A stretch of DNA of 64,000 nucleotides from Lysobacterales bacterium PRO7 (GTDB lineage: Bacteria; Pseudomonadota; Gammaproteobacteria; Xanthomonadales; Rhodanobacteraceae): contig QWHH01000016.1 in the NCBI GenBank assembly GCA_021404785.1, forward strand, positions 30,077 through 94,076, read 5' to 3'. Below, piece after piece: positions 8,291 to 17,031 of this stretch; positions within the stretch are counted from its first letter, which is position 1; each line of letters begins with the position of its first letter. Made by a program: the position numbers and the translations under genes. The notes beneath the pieces were generated by a model. It was not told where the DNA came from, made no database searches, and saw only the letters and a list, made by a program, of their open reading frames with translations.

Positions 8291-11200
8291 GCGCTGGCCT
8301 CGCGCGGCATGCGCGCCAGCAGCGCATAAACCGCCGGCATCAGGATCAGCACGATCGGCACCGCGGCGATCAAGCCGGCGACGATCGCGATCGCCAGTGG
8401 CTGCTGCATCGCGGCGCCAGTGCCGATGCCGAGCGCGAGCGGCGACAGCGCGAGGATGGCGATCAAGGACGTCATCAGGATCGGGCGCATGCGCATCGTG
8501 CCGGCTTCGATCAGGGCATGGCGATCGAGCGCGCGCGAAAAATCGATTTCGGCAAAATAGAAGATCGCGATTTCGGTGACGATGCCCAGGATCATGGTCA
8601 GGCCCATAATCGAGGACAGGTCCAGTTCGGTGTTCGTCAGCCACAATCCGGCAAACACGCCGGCCAGCGAACAGAAAGTCGCAATCAGGATGCTCGCGAC
8701 CACGGCGATGTTTTCGTACAGGAACATGAGCAAGGTCACGATCAGCAGCAGCGCGCCGGCGAACACCAGCGCCATCGCGCGGAACGAATCCTGCTGCTGG
8801 CCGTACAGGCCGCCATATTCGACCTGCACGCCAACCGGCAATTTCATTTGCGCCACGCTGGCCTTCACGTCATTCATCGCCGACCCCAGATCCCGTCCTT
8901 CCAGCCGCGCCGTCACCGCCACCATCGGCCGCTGGTCCTCGCGGTTGGCCTCAGCCTGGCCTTGCGCGATCGAAATATCCGCCACCCGACCCAGCGGCAC
9001 CACATGGCCATCCGCCGCGCGCAACGGCAGCGCGCCGAGCTGGGCGATACGCGAGCGCAGGTCTGCTGGCGTCCACACGCGGATGCCGATCAGTTTTTCG
9101 CCAAGCCGGATCGTTCCGGCGAGGCTGCCGCCCAATTCGGTTTCGAGCTGGCGCGTCACGGCATCCGGATCGAGCCCGTCGATGGCCGCGCGCACACGAT
9201 CCACGCGCACCTCGATGGCGTCGCCGGCGATCTTGACTCCGTCGAAAACCTCGACCACGCCGGGTATTTTAGCAATGGATGCGGCGACTTTGCCCGCCGT
9301 GTCGCGATCGACCGCCGGATCCTGGCCAAAAACCTTGACTTCGATGGGCTGCGGCGTGGCGACGAGATCGCCGATCAGGTCTTCCATCAATTGCGCGGTT
9401 TCAATGCGCAGGCCCGGCACCTGCGCGGCGATTTTCGCGCGCACCTCGCTCATGACGTCTTCAATGCCGCGCCGAGGCGGTGGTTTCAGGTGCACGAAGA
9501 AATCGCCCTCGTTCGCTTCGGTCAGGCCGCCGCCGAGCTGCAAGCCGGTGCGACGCGAGTAGTTGTCGACTTCCGGCGTGGCCTTGATGATGGCCTCGAC
9601 TTGGCGCAACAGGCGATCGGTTTCGGTCAGTGATGTCCCCGGTGGACTGACGTAGTCGATCACGAAGCCGCCTTCGTCCATGTGCGGCATGAAACCCGTG
9701 CCCAGACGCCAGTAGCACAGGGCCACGACGACGACGCATGCCGCGATGGCGGGCAGCGTCCAGCGCGGCTGCGCCAGCGCGCGATGCATGCGCCGCGCAT
9801 AGTTTCGTTGCGCGCCTGCGATCCAGCGGTCGGCCTGTTCCATGCGCTGCGCATCGGCAACGCGGATCAGGCGTGCGGCGACCAAAGGCAGGGCGAGCGC
9901 GGCCAGCGCCCACGACACCACCAATCCGGATGCCATGGTCAGCGCCAGCGCCTTGAAAAAGCCGCCGGCGACACCGCCGAGGAAGGCGAGCGGCGCGAAC
10001 ACGACGATGGTGGCGAGCGAGGAACCGGTCAGCGGGCGCAGCATTTCCTGCGCGGCGCGCAATACGGTCGCGTCGTCCGCCGCACGCTGCGTGCCGGCGC
10101 GGCGCATGATGTGCTCGATCATCACCACCGCATCGTCGACGATCAATCCGACCGCTGCGGCCATGCCGCCAAGCGTCATGATGTTGAAACTCATGCCGAA
10201 CACGTCGAGCAGCAGCACGGTGATCGCGATGACGATCGGCAAGACCAATGCGGTGATCAGGGTCACGCGCGTGCTGCGCAGGAACCCGAACAGGATCAGG
10301 GCCGCGAACAGGGCGCCGATGATGATCGCGTCGCGCACGCTCGCGGCCGATGCGACGATCAGGTCGGATTGGTCGTAGTAGGTGCCGATGCGGATGTCAG
10401 CCGGAATCTGCGCGCGCAGCTCGGCCAGGCGCGCACGCACGTCCTGGACCAGCTTCACCGTGTTCGCGCCGCGCTGCTGGCGGATGTTGATCAGCACCGC
10501 GTCGCCGCCGTTCGCGGTCACACGCGTGAATTGCGGTTGCTGGCCGAGTTGCACGCTGCCGAGGTCGCCGACCGTCACCGGCTGGCCGTTCACCGTTTTG
10601 ACCACGGTGTGACGGATGTCATCGATGTCACGCAGGCGCGAGTCGGCGATGGTCAGGTACAGGCGATAGCGATCCTCGATGCGGCCGACCGCGGCGACTG
10701 TGTTGCCGGCATTGAGCGCCTGCATCACGTCGGCGGCGGCGAGTCCGTAGGCGCGCAATCTGGCCGGGTCGAGCAAGACCTGAAACTCGGCGCTGCGTCC
10801 GCCGAGGATCTCGATCGCGGCAACGCCGTGCACGGCGCTCAATGCGGGCGCGAGTTCCAGCGTGGCGAAATCGCGCAGGCCGACCGCGCCGCGCGTGGGT
10901 GTGGTCAGGGTGATGCCGAGCACGGGAAACACGGTCGGGTCACGGCGTTGCGCGCTGAACGACACGCCCGGCGGCAGCGAGGGAAGCGCACTGTTCATTG
11001 CCGCCTGGACTTGTAGCAGCGCCTGCGCCATGTTCGCGTTCCAGGGAAACGTGAGTGCGATTTCGGCCGAGCCGCGGCTCGTGGTCGAACGCACGCGCTC
11101 TACATCCGGGACACTGCGCAAGATACGCTCCAGCGGACGCGTGATTTCGGCTTGCATGCGCTCGATCGGACGGTCGCCTGCGTCGATCGCGATCACCACG

Positions 11201-11328
11201 CGCGGGAAGTCCATGTTCGGAAACAGGCCGACCGGCAGGTTCCACGCCGCGGCAATGCCGCCGGCGGCGAGAATCAGGATCAGCAGCAGCAACGAACGCT
11301 GGTGCCGGGTCAGCCAGGCGCCGGTCAT
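8287..11328 (-). CDS. RND-family efflux pump, inner-membrane transporter
   Basis: Proton-driven RND transporter of 1013 residues, the usual length of the family. The N-terminal helix (about 10-28), FPNMDFPRVVIAID porter start, a proton-relay helix containing GLIVDDAVVMIEH, the repeated FMPHMDEGGFVID in the second half and closing helices are visible. The paired Asp in the relay helix is like drug-exporting (AcrB-type) pumps, while the MPHMDEG segment also occurs in CzcA-like pumps, so substrate class is uncertain. ATG 11328 overlaps the adaptor stop by 4 bp; upstream in-frame sequence belongs to the adaptor gene. Confidence 0.9.
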   Translation of the reverse strand: MTGAWLTRHQRSLLLLILILAAGGIAAAWNLPVGLFPNMDFPRVVIAIDAGDRPIERMQAEITRPLERILRSVPDVERVRSTTSRGSAEIALTFPWNANMAQALLQVQAAMNSALPSLPPGVSFSAQRRDPTVFPVLGITLTTPTRGAVGLRDFATLELAPALSAVHGVAAIEILGGRSAEFQVLLDPARLRAYGLAAADVMQALNAGNTVAAVGRIEDRYRLYLTIADSRLRDIDDIRHTVVKTVNGQPVTVGDLGSVQLGQQPQFTRVTANGGDAVLINIRQQRGANTVKLVQDVRARLAELRAQIPADIRIGTYYDQSDLIVASAASVRDAIIIGALFAALILFGFLRSTRVTLITALVLPIVIAITVLLLDVFGMSFNIMTLGGMAAAVGLIVDDAVVMIEHIMRRAGTQRAADDATVLRAAQEMLRPLTGSSLATIVVFAPLAFLGGVAGGFFKALALTMASGLVVSWALAALALPLVAARLIRVADAQRMEQADRWIAGAQRNYARRMHRALAQPRWTLPAIAACVVVVALCYWRLGTGFMPHMDEGGFVIDYVSPPGTSLTETDRLLRQVEAIIKATPEVDNYSRRTGLQLGGGLTEANEGDFFVHLKPPPRRGIEDVMSEVRAKIAAQVPGLRIETAQLMEDLIGDLVATPQPIEVKVFGQDPAVDRDTAGKVAASIAKIPGVVEVFDGVKIAGDAIEVRVDRVRAAIDGLDPDAVTRQLETELGGSLAGTIRLGEKLIGIRVWTPADLRSRIAQLGALPLRAADGHVVPLGRVADISIAQGQAEANREDQRPMVAVTARLEGRDLGSAMNDVKASVAQMKLPVGVQVEYGGLYGQQQDSFRAMALVFAGALLLIVTLLMFLYENIAVVASILIATFCSLAGVFAGLWLTNTELDLSSIMGLTMILGIVTEIAIFYFAEIDFSRALDRHALIEAGTMRMRPILMTSLIAILALSPLALGIGTGAAMQQPLAIAIVAGLIAAVPIVLILMPAVYALLARMPREASA

Positions 11329-12380
11329 TGCGCCTTGACCGCCATGCCGTCCTCGAGTTCGTAGTTGCCGAGCACGACGACGGATTCGTTCGCGGCGAGG
11401 CCGGAACGGATTTCGACGCGCTCGCCGTCGTCCTCGCCCGCGTCGACCCATAGGCGCACGGCCTTGCCCGACTTGACCACGAACACGTAGGCTTTGTCGC
11501 CCTGCCAGAGCACGGCCGTGCGCGGCACGCCGAGTACGGGCTTGCCGGATCCGGTTTCGATCTGTGCGCTGACCGCGGAACCGGGCGTCAATCGCGCCGC
11601 GTCGACGGGTTTGGCAATGACCGGAATCAGACGCGTCTGCGCATCGATTTGACTGCCGACGCGTTCGACGCTGGCGGTGAATTGCGCCGCGCCATCCTGC
11701 AAAAGGTGGAATCTCACGGTCGCGCCGATGCGAACTTGCGCGATTGCCGACGGTTCGACACCCAGTTCCAGATGCAAGCCGGCGCTGTCGCCGATATGCG
11801 CGAATACCGTGTCGGTGGCGATGACGTCGCCGGCGCGGGCGCTTATGTCGGCGACCACGCCATCATGATCGGCATGCAGGCTGCGCTCGCCCGTATTGCC
11901 GAAGCGCGCGCGCGCCGAAGCCTGCGCGGCGATGGCGTTGTGCGCGGCCTGTTCGGCGGCGGCCAGATCCGTATTCGTCGCCATATGCTGATCGAACAAT
12001 TCGCGCGTGCGCGTCAGTTGCGAGCGCGCGAATTGCGCATCGTTGTCGGCGCGCTGCAATTCCAGCGCGGACGCAGCGGTCGGTTGCAACGCGATGATCG
12101 CGTCGCCCTTGCGCACGGCTTGTCCGGCGACGACATCGACTTTTTCGACGCGCGCCTGGTACGGCACCGAGATCGCGTGCAGCGCGTCCGCGGAATAGGC
12201 GAGCGTGCCGTATGCCGTCAGGTACTGCTGCATCGGCGCCAGCGTTGCGGGCGCGACGTGTACGGTCGCGACCGTGGCGGCCTGGGGTGCGGTGTCGTCT
12301 GCGTCGGCGTGCACGGTTGGCGTGATGGCGAGTGCCAATGCACAGGTCAGCGCGCACGCGATGCGATACGTCACTTCCAT
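11325..12380 (-). CDS. RND efflux periplasmic adaptor (membrane-fusion protein)
   Basis: Exported adaptor of 351 residues. After a signal peptide (about 1-25, ending VHA) come the lipoyl halves (VEKVDVVAGQAVRKGDAIIAL and a matching HADHDGVVADISARAGDVI block), a short coiled coil with FARSQLTRTRELFDQ, a beta-barrel and a membrane-proximal domain with VPRTAVLWQGDKAYVFVV. It bridges the RND pump and the outer-membrane factor encoded immediately upstream. It overlaps that gene by 10 bp and the pump gene by 4 bp. Confidence 0.88.
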   Translation of the reverse strand: MEVTYRIACALTCALALAITPTVHADADDTAPQAATVATVHVAPATLAPMQQYLTAYGTLAYSADALHAISVPYQARVEKVDVVAGQAVRKGDAIIALQPTAASALELQRADNDAQFARSQLTRTRELFDQHMATNTDLAAAEQAAHNAIAAQASARARFGNTGERSLHADHDGVVADISARAGDVIATDTVFAHIGDSAGLHLELGVEPSAIAQVRIGATVRFHLLQDGAAQFTASVERVGSQIDAQTRLIPVIAKPVDAARLTPGSAVSAQIETGSGKPVLGVPRTAVLWQGDKAYVFVVKSGKAVRLWVDAGEDDGERVEIRSGLAANESVVVLGNYELEDGMAVKAQ

Positions 12381-13735
12381 ATCAATTCCCCCACATTGAT
12401 CGCCAACGCAACCTCGCCTTCGGACTGTGCTTGCGCCAGCGCGAGGCTGGCAATTTCCTTGTCGAGCAGTGTCGCGCGTGCGGTTTCAAAGGTTACCAGA
12501 CCCACGTCGCGGCGTTCGGCGGCGTGCTCCAGCGGCTGCAACTCCGCGCGCAGTTGGTCGAGTTGCGTATCCAGCTCCTTGCGTTGCGCGGCGATCTGCT
12601 TGAGCGCTTCGACTTGCGCGGCGATGGCCGATTGCGCATCGAACACGCGCGCGGCGTATTCGGCATGCAATTGTTCACGCGTCGCCTTGGCCACGGCGAT
12701 GCCGCCGCGATTGCGGTTCCACAGCGGCAAGCTGAAACTCAGCGACGCGCCTTTCGTGTAGATCGGCGTGGTGTCGCGCGCGCGCGACAGCGTGATCGTG
12801 GGCAATGGATATTGCTGCAGGATCGCGCCGCGTACGGCAGCTTCCTGCGCTGCGTAACCGGCGCGCAGGGCGGCGAGGTCGAGGCGTTTGTCCAAGGCCT
12901 GCTTTTCCAGCGCGGCCACATCGAGCGTAGACGGATCATGCAGCGCGGCGGCATCGGCAAGCGGCAGGCGTGTGTCCGGCGTCACGCCGACGGCCTGGTT
13001 CAATTGCAATCGTGCGGCTTCGACGTCGCGTGCGAGCTGGCCTTCGCGCGAACGCGCATCGAGTACGGCGATGCGGCGCAAGGCGAGATCGTCCAATCGC
13101 GCATTGTGCTGATCGACAGCGGCCTGCGTCAGCGCGAGAAGTTTTTCGGCGGCATCCGCGGCGCGCGCGGCGACTGCGTGCTGGCGTTCGAGGAATTGAT
13201 AGCGCCGCGCAAGCAGGCGCACCTGATTTGCCGCCAGCCATTCCTGCCAGGCGATGTCGCGGCGCACCTGTTCGGCATTCGCCTGCGCGGCGGCGATGCG
13301 GCTATGGCGCGTGAGCAGCGCGGCAAGGTCGAGTCCTGCGCTGAGCGAGTACGCATTGACCGCGCCCGAACCATCCGGCCGGTCCGCACTGATGCCGATG
13401 CCCGGATCCGGCAACAGGCCGGCCGCGAACACCTGCGCGCCGGCGACCTGTTCTTGCGCGCGCAGCGCCCGCAAATCAGGGCTGGCGACGATCGCGATAT
13501 CCGCCAGTTGCAGATCGTTCCACGGTCCGTCCGGCGGAATCGGCAGCGGCGACAGCAGTGGCTTGTTGCTGTCCTGCACGGTCTGCGCGAGCGTCGCCGC
13601 ATCCGCAGGCGACGCTTCCTGCAACGGACGCGGATGGTAGAGCGCGCAGCCACTCAGCAAAATTCCACACAGACAGGCCGCGACGGCGAAGTACGCGGCC
13701 CGCTGCTCATCGCTGGCGGATTCAGTGCTGTGCAT
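12371..13735 (-). CDS. Outer-membrane efflux lipoprotein (TolC family), RND-side
   Basis: Outer-membrane factor of about 454 residues from ATG 13735. A lipobox (LLSGC) follows a hydrophobic stretch beginning near residue 14; the body is the long helical OEP fold with two repeats. An earlier in-frame ATG (13837) would add 34 basic residues overlapping the PepSY gene, so 13735 is preferred, overlapping that gene by 14 bp. It is the first component of the RND tripartite pump. The C-terminus ends IWK. Confidence 0.85.
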   Translation of the reverse strand: MHSTESASDEQRAAYFAVAACLCGILLSGCALYHPRPLQEASPADAATLAQTVQDSNKPLLSPLPIPPDGPWNDLQLADIAIVASPDLRALRAQEQVAGAQVFAAGLLPDPGIGISADRPDGSGAVNAYSLSAGLDLAALLTRHSRIAAAQANAEQVRRDIAWQEWLAANQVRLLARRYQFLERQHAVAARAADAAEKLLALTQAAVDQHNARLDDLALRRIAVLDARSREGQLARDVEAARLQLNQAVGVTPDTRLPLADAAALHDPSTLDVAALEKQALDKRLDLAALRAGYAAQEAAVRGAILQQYPLPTITLSRARDTTPIYTKGASLSFSLPLWNRNRGGIAVAKATREQLHAEYAARVFDAQSAIAAQVEALKQIAAQRKELDTQLDQLRAELQPLEHAAERRDVGLVTFETARATLLDKEIASLALAQAQSEGEVALAINVGELIWK

Positions 13736-14111
13736 TGCCTGGTTGCGAATCGTTTCTGGCTTCAATGGCTTCCTGCGCAGGCGTCTCGCTGGTGACGGAG
13801 AGTACCTTACCATTGCCCGCATCGATTGCGACTTCATGCGTCGTCGTCGACCCGGCGATGGCGATGTCGAACGACCAGATCAGGCAGCCGTGCTCGGCTT
13901 CGAGTTCGGCGCTCTTGATGGACGGCTTGCCGGCTTGCTTGATCGATCGCAGTGCGGTTGCCTGCGCGGAATTCTTCGACACTTTGGCGAGTGCGGCGAG
14001 CTGCGCATAGGTGGCATGTGCGGGCGGAGCAATTGAGCACTTCAATCCATGGGCGCTGGTGGAAATGGCGAAGGTTGCGGCGACGAAACCGGCGAGCAGG
14101 GACATTTTCAT
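13722..14111 (-). CDS. PepSY-domain periplasmic protein
   Basis: Exported protein of 129 residues. Signal peptide about 1-20 (ISTSA). The C-terminal half has the PepSY pattern, with a strand pair around WSFDIAIAGSTTTHEVAIDAGNGKVLSV. PepSY domains often modulate periplasmic proteases or accompany metal and efflux genes. It lies 10 bp after the beta-propeller gene and overlaps the outer-membrane factor, so it belongs to the efflux operon and may act as a sensor or accessory; that role is inference. Confidence 0.78.
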   Translation of the reverse strand: MKMSLLAGFVAATFAISTSAHGLKCSIAPPAHATYAQLAALAKVSKNSAQATALRSIKQAGKPSIKSAELEAEHGCLIWSFDIAIAGSTTTHEVAIDAGNGKVLSVTSETPAQEAIEARNDSQPGNAQH

Positions 14112-14121
14112 TCGAAATTCC

Positions 14122-15150
14122 TCAGTGATTTGCGATGACAAGGATGGTGAAGCTGCCCTCGACGACGGCGGGCCACGGATGCGGATTCGCTTTCGTCGGC
14201 TCAGGGCGCGGGCCGAATTGCGCCGCGACGGTGAAGATGCGGTTGCCTTGCGTATCCAGCGCGAGGGTGCGTGCGCTCTTCTGCGTGGGCACATTCGCGA
14301 TCACGCTGTAATGATCGGGAGCATCCTCGTGCACGACGGTGAGCGTGCCGTCGTGACCATTCGTGCTGTAGACAAGCCCGCGCGTCGCATCGAAACCGGC
14401 GGCATCGGGCCCTTCGCCGATCGCGACGGTTGCGATGGACTTGCCCGACCGGGAATCCGTTACGGCCATATGCTTGTTCTGGCACACCGAGAACAAACGG
14501 TGATGTGCGATGTCGATGGCGAGACCCGATGGCTCTTCGCAATCGGCGAGTTTCCACACGGCGGTCACCTTGTTCTTGGCCGTGTCGATGCGCGCCAGTT
14601 GGGCGGTGTCTTCGATGTTGACGTAGACGTTGCCCGCTTCGTCGCTCGCTGCGAACTCGGGTTTGCCCGGCAGTGCAATTTTTGCCAGCTGGTTGCCGGC
14701 GACCGGATCGACGACGCTGGCTTCGTTGCTGCGGCCGGCGAAGGCGAACAAATGGCCAGAGGCCGGATCGTAAATCAACGCATCCGGATTCTTGCCGTCG
14801 ACTGGAATCGTGCGCAATACCTTTGACGTGGCCAGGTCGAACTCGGTCAACGTGTTCGCGTGGCCATTGCTGGTGAAGCCGCGGCCGAGCTTGGGTACCA
14901 GCGCGACGCCGTGTACGCCATCGGTGCCGGGAATCGTCGCTTCGATCTTGCCGTTGTCGGCATCGACCACGAGCACGCGGTCGGAGCGGCTGATGTACAG
15001 CCGGTGGCCGTCGGCGGAATACGTCAGATAATCCCAACCGCCGGACTGGCCGATGGCGTGGCGTTGCACGACAGCGTAATTCGGCGCGGACGCGAAGGCG
15101 GCGACAGGGACGATGAGGCCGAGCGCAAGCACGAGCGGGTTGCGATGCAC
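14122..15150 (-). CDS. YVTN-type beta-propeller periplasmic protein
   Basis: Exported protein of 342 residues. A signal peptide (about 1-20) precedes repeated blades with patterns such as GHRLYISRSDRVLVVDADNG and DGVHGVALVP, as in YncE-like 40-residue YVTN propellers. The start is GTG 15150, with GGAG six bases upstream; the nearest upstream ATG lacks a signal-like context. It is the first gene of the nine-gene efflux array. Its role is unknown; propellers of this kind often accompany PepSY and metal-handling genes. Confidence 0.8.
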   Translation of the reverse strand: MHRNPLVLALGLIVPVAAFASAPNYAVVQRHAIGQSGGWDYLTYSADGHRLYISRSDRVLVVDADNGKIEATIPGTDGVHGVALVPKLGRGFTSNGHANTLTEFDLATSKVLRTIPVDGKNPDALIYDPASGHLFAFAGRSNEASVVDPVAGNQLAKIALPGKPEFAASDEAGNVYVNIEDTAQLARIDTAKNKVTAVWKLADCEEPSGLAIDIAHHRLFSVCQNKHMAVTDSRSGKSIATVAIGEGPDAAGFDATRGLVYSTNGHDGTLTVVHEDAPDHYSVIANVPTQKSARTLALDTQGNRIFTVAAQFGPRPEPTKANPHPWPAVVEGSFTILVIANH

Positions 15151-15227
15151 GGGGAACTCCGGGTTTTTTTGCTCTACGGGCGGCCAGTGTAGCCATCCCG
15201 CGTTACGGAATTCCAAAACCGCGCGGG

Positions 15228-16232
15228 TCAGTGATCGCGCTGCAGGGCGTAGTCGGCCAGCGCAGCCAGCGCGTCGCGCGCGGAGGAATGCGGCAAAGTG
15301 CACAATGCCGCTTTTGCCGCATTGGCGTAATCCTGCGCACGCGCGCTGGCGCGTGCCACCGCACCGGAATCGCGGATGGCGGCAAGAATCGTCTCGAGCG
15401 CGTCCAGCCCGCCGCTTTGGATGGCGTGGCGCAGGACTTGTGCGCGTTCCGGAGTCGCGCGTTCCAGCGCGTAAATCAGCGGCAAGGTGACTTTGCCTTC
15501 GGCGATGTCGTCGCCGATGTTCTTGCCGAGCGTGCCGGCGTCAGACACGTAATCGAGCACGTCGTCGGCGATCTGGAAGGCGAAACCCAGGTTCAAGCCG
15601 TAATCCGCGAGTGCTTCTTCCTGCGTTATCGGTAATCCGCCGAGCAGGCCGCCGAGGCGCGTGGCGGCCGCGAACAGCACCGCGGTCTTGCGCTCGATCA
15701 CACGCAAATACGCGGCTTCATCCACATCCGGATTGTGGATATTGAGCAGTTGCAGCACCTCGCCTTCGGCAATGCGGTTGGTGGTGTCGGCAAGGATGCG
15801 CATCACGCGCATGTCATTTGCCTCGACCATCATCTGGAACGCGCGCGAATATAAAAAATCGCCGACCAGCACGCTGGCCGCATTGCCCCACAGCGCGTTC
15901 GCGGTCTTGCGCCCGCGGCGCAGGTCGGACTCGTCGACGACGTCGTCGTGCAGAAGGGTTGCGGTGTGGATGAACTCGACCACCGCCGCGAGCAAGGTGT
16001 CGTGGTTGCCGCGATAGCCGGCGGCCTGCGCGGCGAGCAGCACCAACATCGGGCGCAGGCGCTTGCCGCCGGCGCCGACGATGTGCTCGGCGATCTGGTT
16101 GACCAGGACCACGTCGGACGCGAGCCGCGCGCGGATCAGCGCGTCGACTTGTCCCATGCCGGGCGCAGCCAACGCCTGCGCGTCGGCAAAGCGCGGGGGC
16201 GGCGAGCTCAGATCGGGCGAGGCAATGACCAT
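15228..16232 (-). CDS. ispB: Octaprenyl (polyprenyl) diphosphate synthase
   Basis: Cytoplasmic trans-prenyltransferase of 334 residues that makes the ubiquinone side chain. The first Asp-rich motif is in LLHDDVVDESD and the second in FQIADDVLDY, with the GGKRLRPML substrate motif upstream. Length fits the IspB family (about 320-340). It diverges from ssb. There is no Shine-Dalgarno before ATG 16232, while a perfect TATAAT sits only 8 nt upstream, suggesting a leaderless transcript or a different real start. Confidence 0.92.
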   Translation of the reverse strand: MVIASPDLSSPPPRFADAQALAAPGMGQVDALIRARLASDVVLVNQIAEHIVGAGGKRLRPMLVLLAAQAAGYRGNHDTLLAAVVEFIHTATLLHDDVVDESDLRRGRKTANALWGNAASVLVGDFLYSRAFQMMVEANDMRVMRILADTTNRIAEGEVLQLLNIHNPDVDEAAYLRVIERKTAVLFAAATRLGGLLGGLPITQEEALADYGLNLGFAFQIADDVLDYVSDAGTLGKNIGDDIAEGKVTLPLIYALERATPERAQVLRHAIQSGGLDALETILAAIRDSGAVARASARAQDYANAAKAALCTLPHSSARDALAALADYALQRDH

Positions 16233-16240
16233 GAGACGCG

Positions 16241-16246
16241 ATTATA
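16241..16246 (-). promoter_or_regulatory. Candidate -10 box (TATAAT) for ispB
   Basis: The minus strand reads TATAAT followed by 8 nt and the ispB ATG. Normal spacing would place transcription start at or next to the ATG. No convincing -35 box is visible. Supports a leaderless mRNA, unproven. Confidence 0.45.
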
Positions 16247-16364
16247 GCGGGCCGTAATCGGTGTTTTCCTACAATGCGCCACGACGCGTTCCGGCAGCGG
16301 CCGCGCGGTGCGCGCATGTTATGCTTTCGGCCACGCGAAACGGCGCACATAACAAGGTGAAGTC

Positions 16365-16850
16365 ATGGCACGCGGCATCAACAAAGTCATCCTCGTCGGC
16401 AATCTCGGCGGCGATCCGGAAACCCGCTACACGCCCAGCGGCACGGCGATCACCAGCATCCGCCTCGCCACCAGCGAATCGTGGAAGGACAAGCAGACCG
16501 GCGAAGCGCAGGAGCGCACCGAATGGCATCGCGTGGATTTCTTCGGTCGCCTGGCCGAAATCGCCGGCGAATACCTGAAGAAGGGCCGCCAGGTCTACAT
16601 CGAAGGCAAGCTGCGCACCGACGAATACGAAAAGGACGGCGTCAAGCGCTGGTCGACCAAGATCATCGCCGATGAAATGCAGATGCTCGGCGGCAAGGAA
16701 GGCGGAGGTGGCGAAGGCGGCGGTTCCGGCAGCGGCTATGGCCGCGAACGCGGGCCCGCGCGCGGCCCGCAATCCGCGCCCGCGCGCAACGCTCCGGCTG
16801 CGCCAGCAGCTGGCGGCGACAATTTCGACGAGGATGAGATTCCGTTTTAG
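16365..16850 (+). CDS. ssb: Single-stranded DNA-binding protein
   Basis: Homotetrameric ssDNA-binding protein of 161 residues acting in replication, repair and recombination. The N-terminal OB fold ([18 protein letters not shown], about 2-19; [25 protein letters not shown]) is followed by a Gly/Pro-rich flexible linker (about 112-150) and the acidic partner-binding tip DEDEIPF. Length is normal for the family. Transcribed alone, divergent from ispB, with a likely terminator at 16879-16904. Confidence 0.96.
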   Translation: MARGINKVILVGNLGGDPETRYTPSGTAITSIRLATSESWKDKQTGEAQERTEWHRVDFFGRLAEIAGEYLKKGRQVYIEGKLRTDEYEKDGVKRWSTKIIADEMQMLGGKEGGGGEGGGSGSGYGRERGPARGPQSAPARNAPAAPAAGGDNFDEDEIPF

Positions 16851-16878
16851 TAACCGCTGTAACCGGATGAAAACCGAT

Positions 16879-16904
16879 GCCCTCGCCTGAGGGCGTCTTT
16901 GTTT
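16879..16904 (+). terminator. Probable rho-independent terminator after ssb
   Basis: Stem GCCCTC (16879-16884) and GAGGGC (16889-16894) with a GCCT loop, followed by GTCTTTGTTT. The stem is short and the T-run interrupted, so strength is uncertain. The rest of 16905-17031 holds only the likely promoter region of the oxidase gene. Confidence 0.5.
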
Positions 16905-17031
16905 CGGCCGCGCCAATTCGTCGGTCGCGCCCATTCGACCGCCTTGCACCGCCGCGTGCCTCTCGTCGGAATTGGCGCTAGGCTCGCGCAGGTAACGTGC
17001 AGTCGTTGGGCCAGCAACTGGGAAGATTGCC

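Noticed and set aside
9682-11016. Long plus-strand open frame opposite the RND pump
   Set aside because: Shadow of the pump gene; composition is His/Arg/Gln-rich and no motif is seen.
15151-15227. Poly-T stretch near 15165-15171 as a terminator
   Set aside because: The T-run is on the strand opposite to both flanking minus-strand genes and no stem precedes it.
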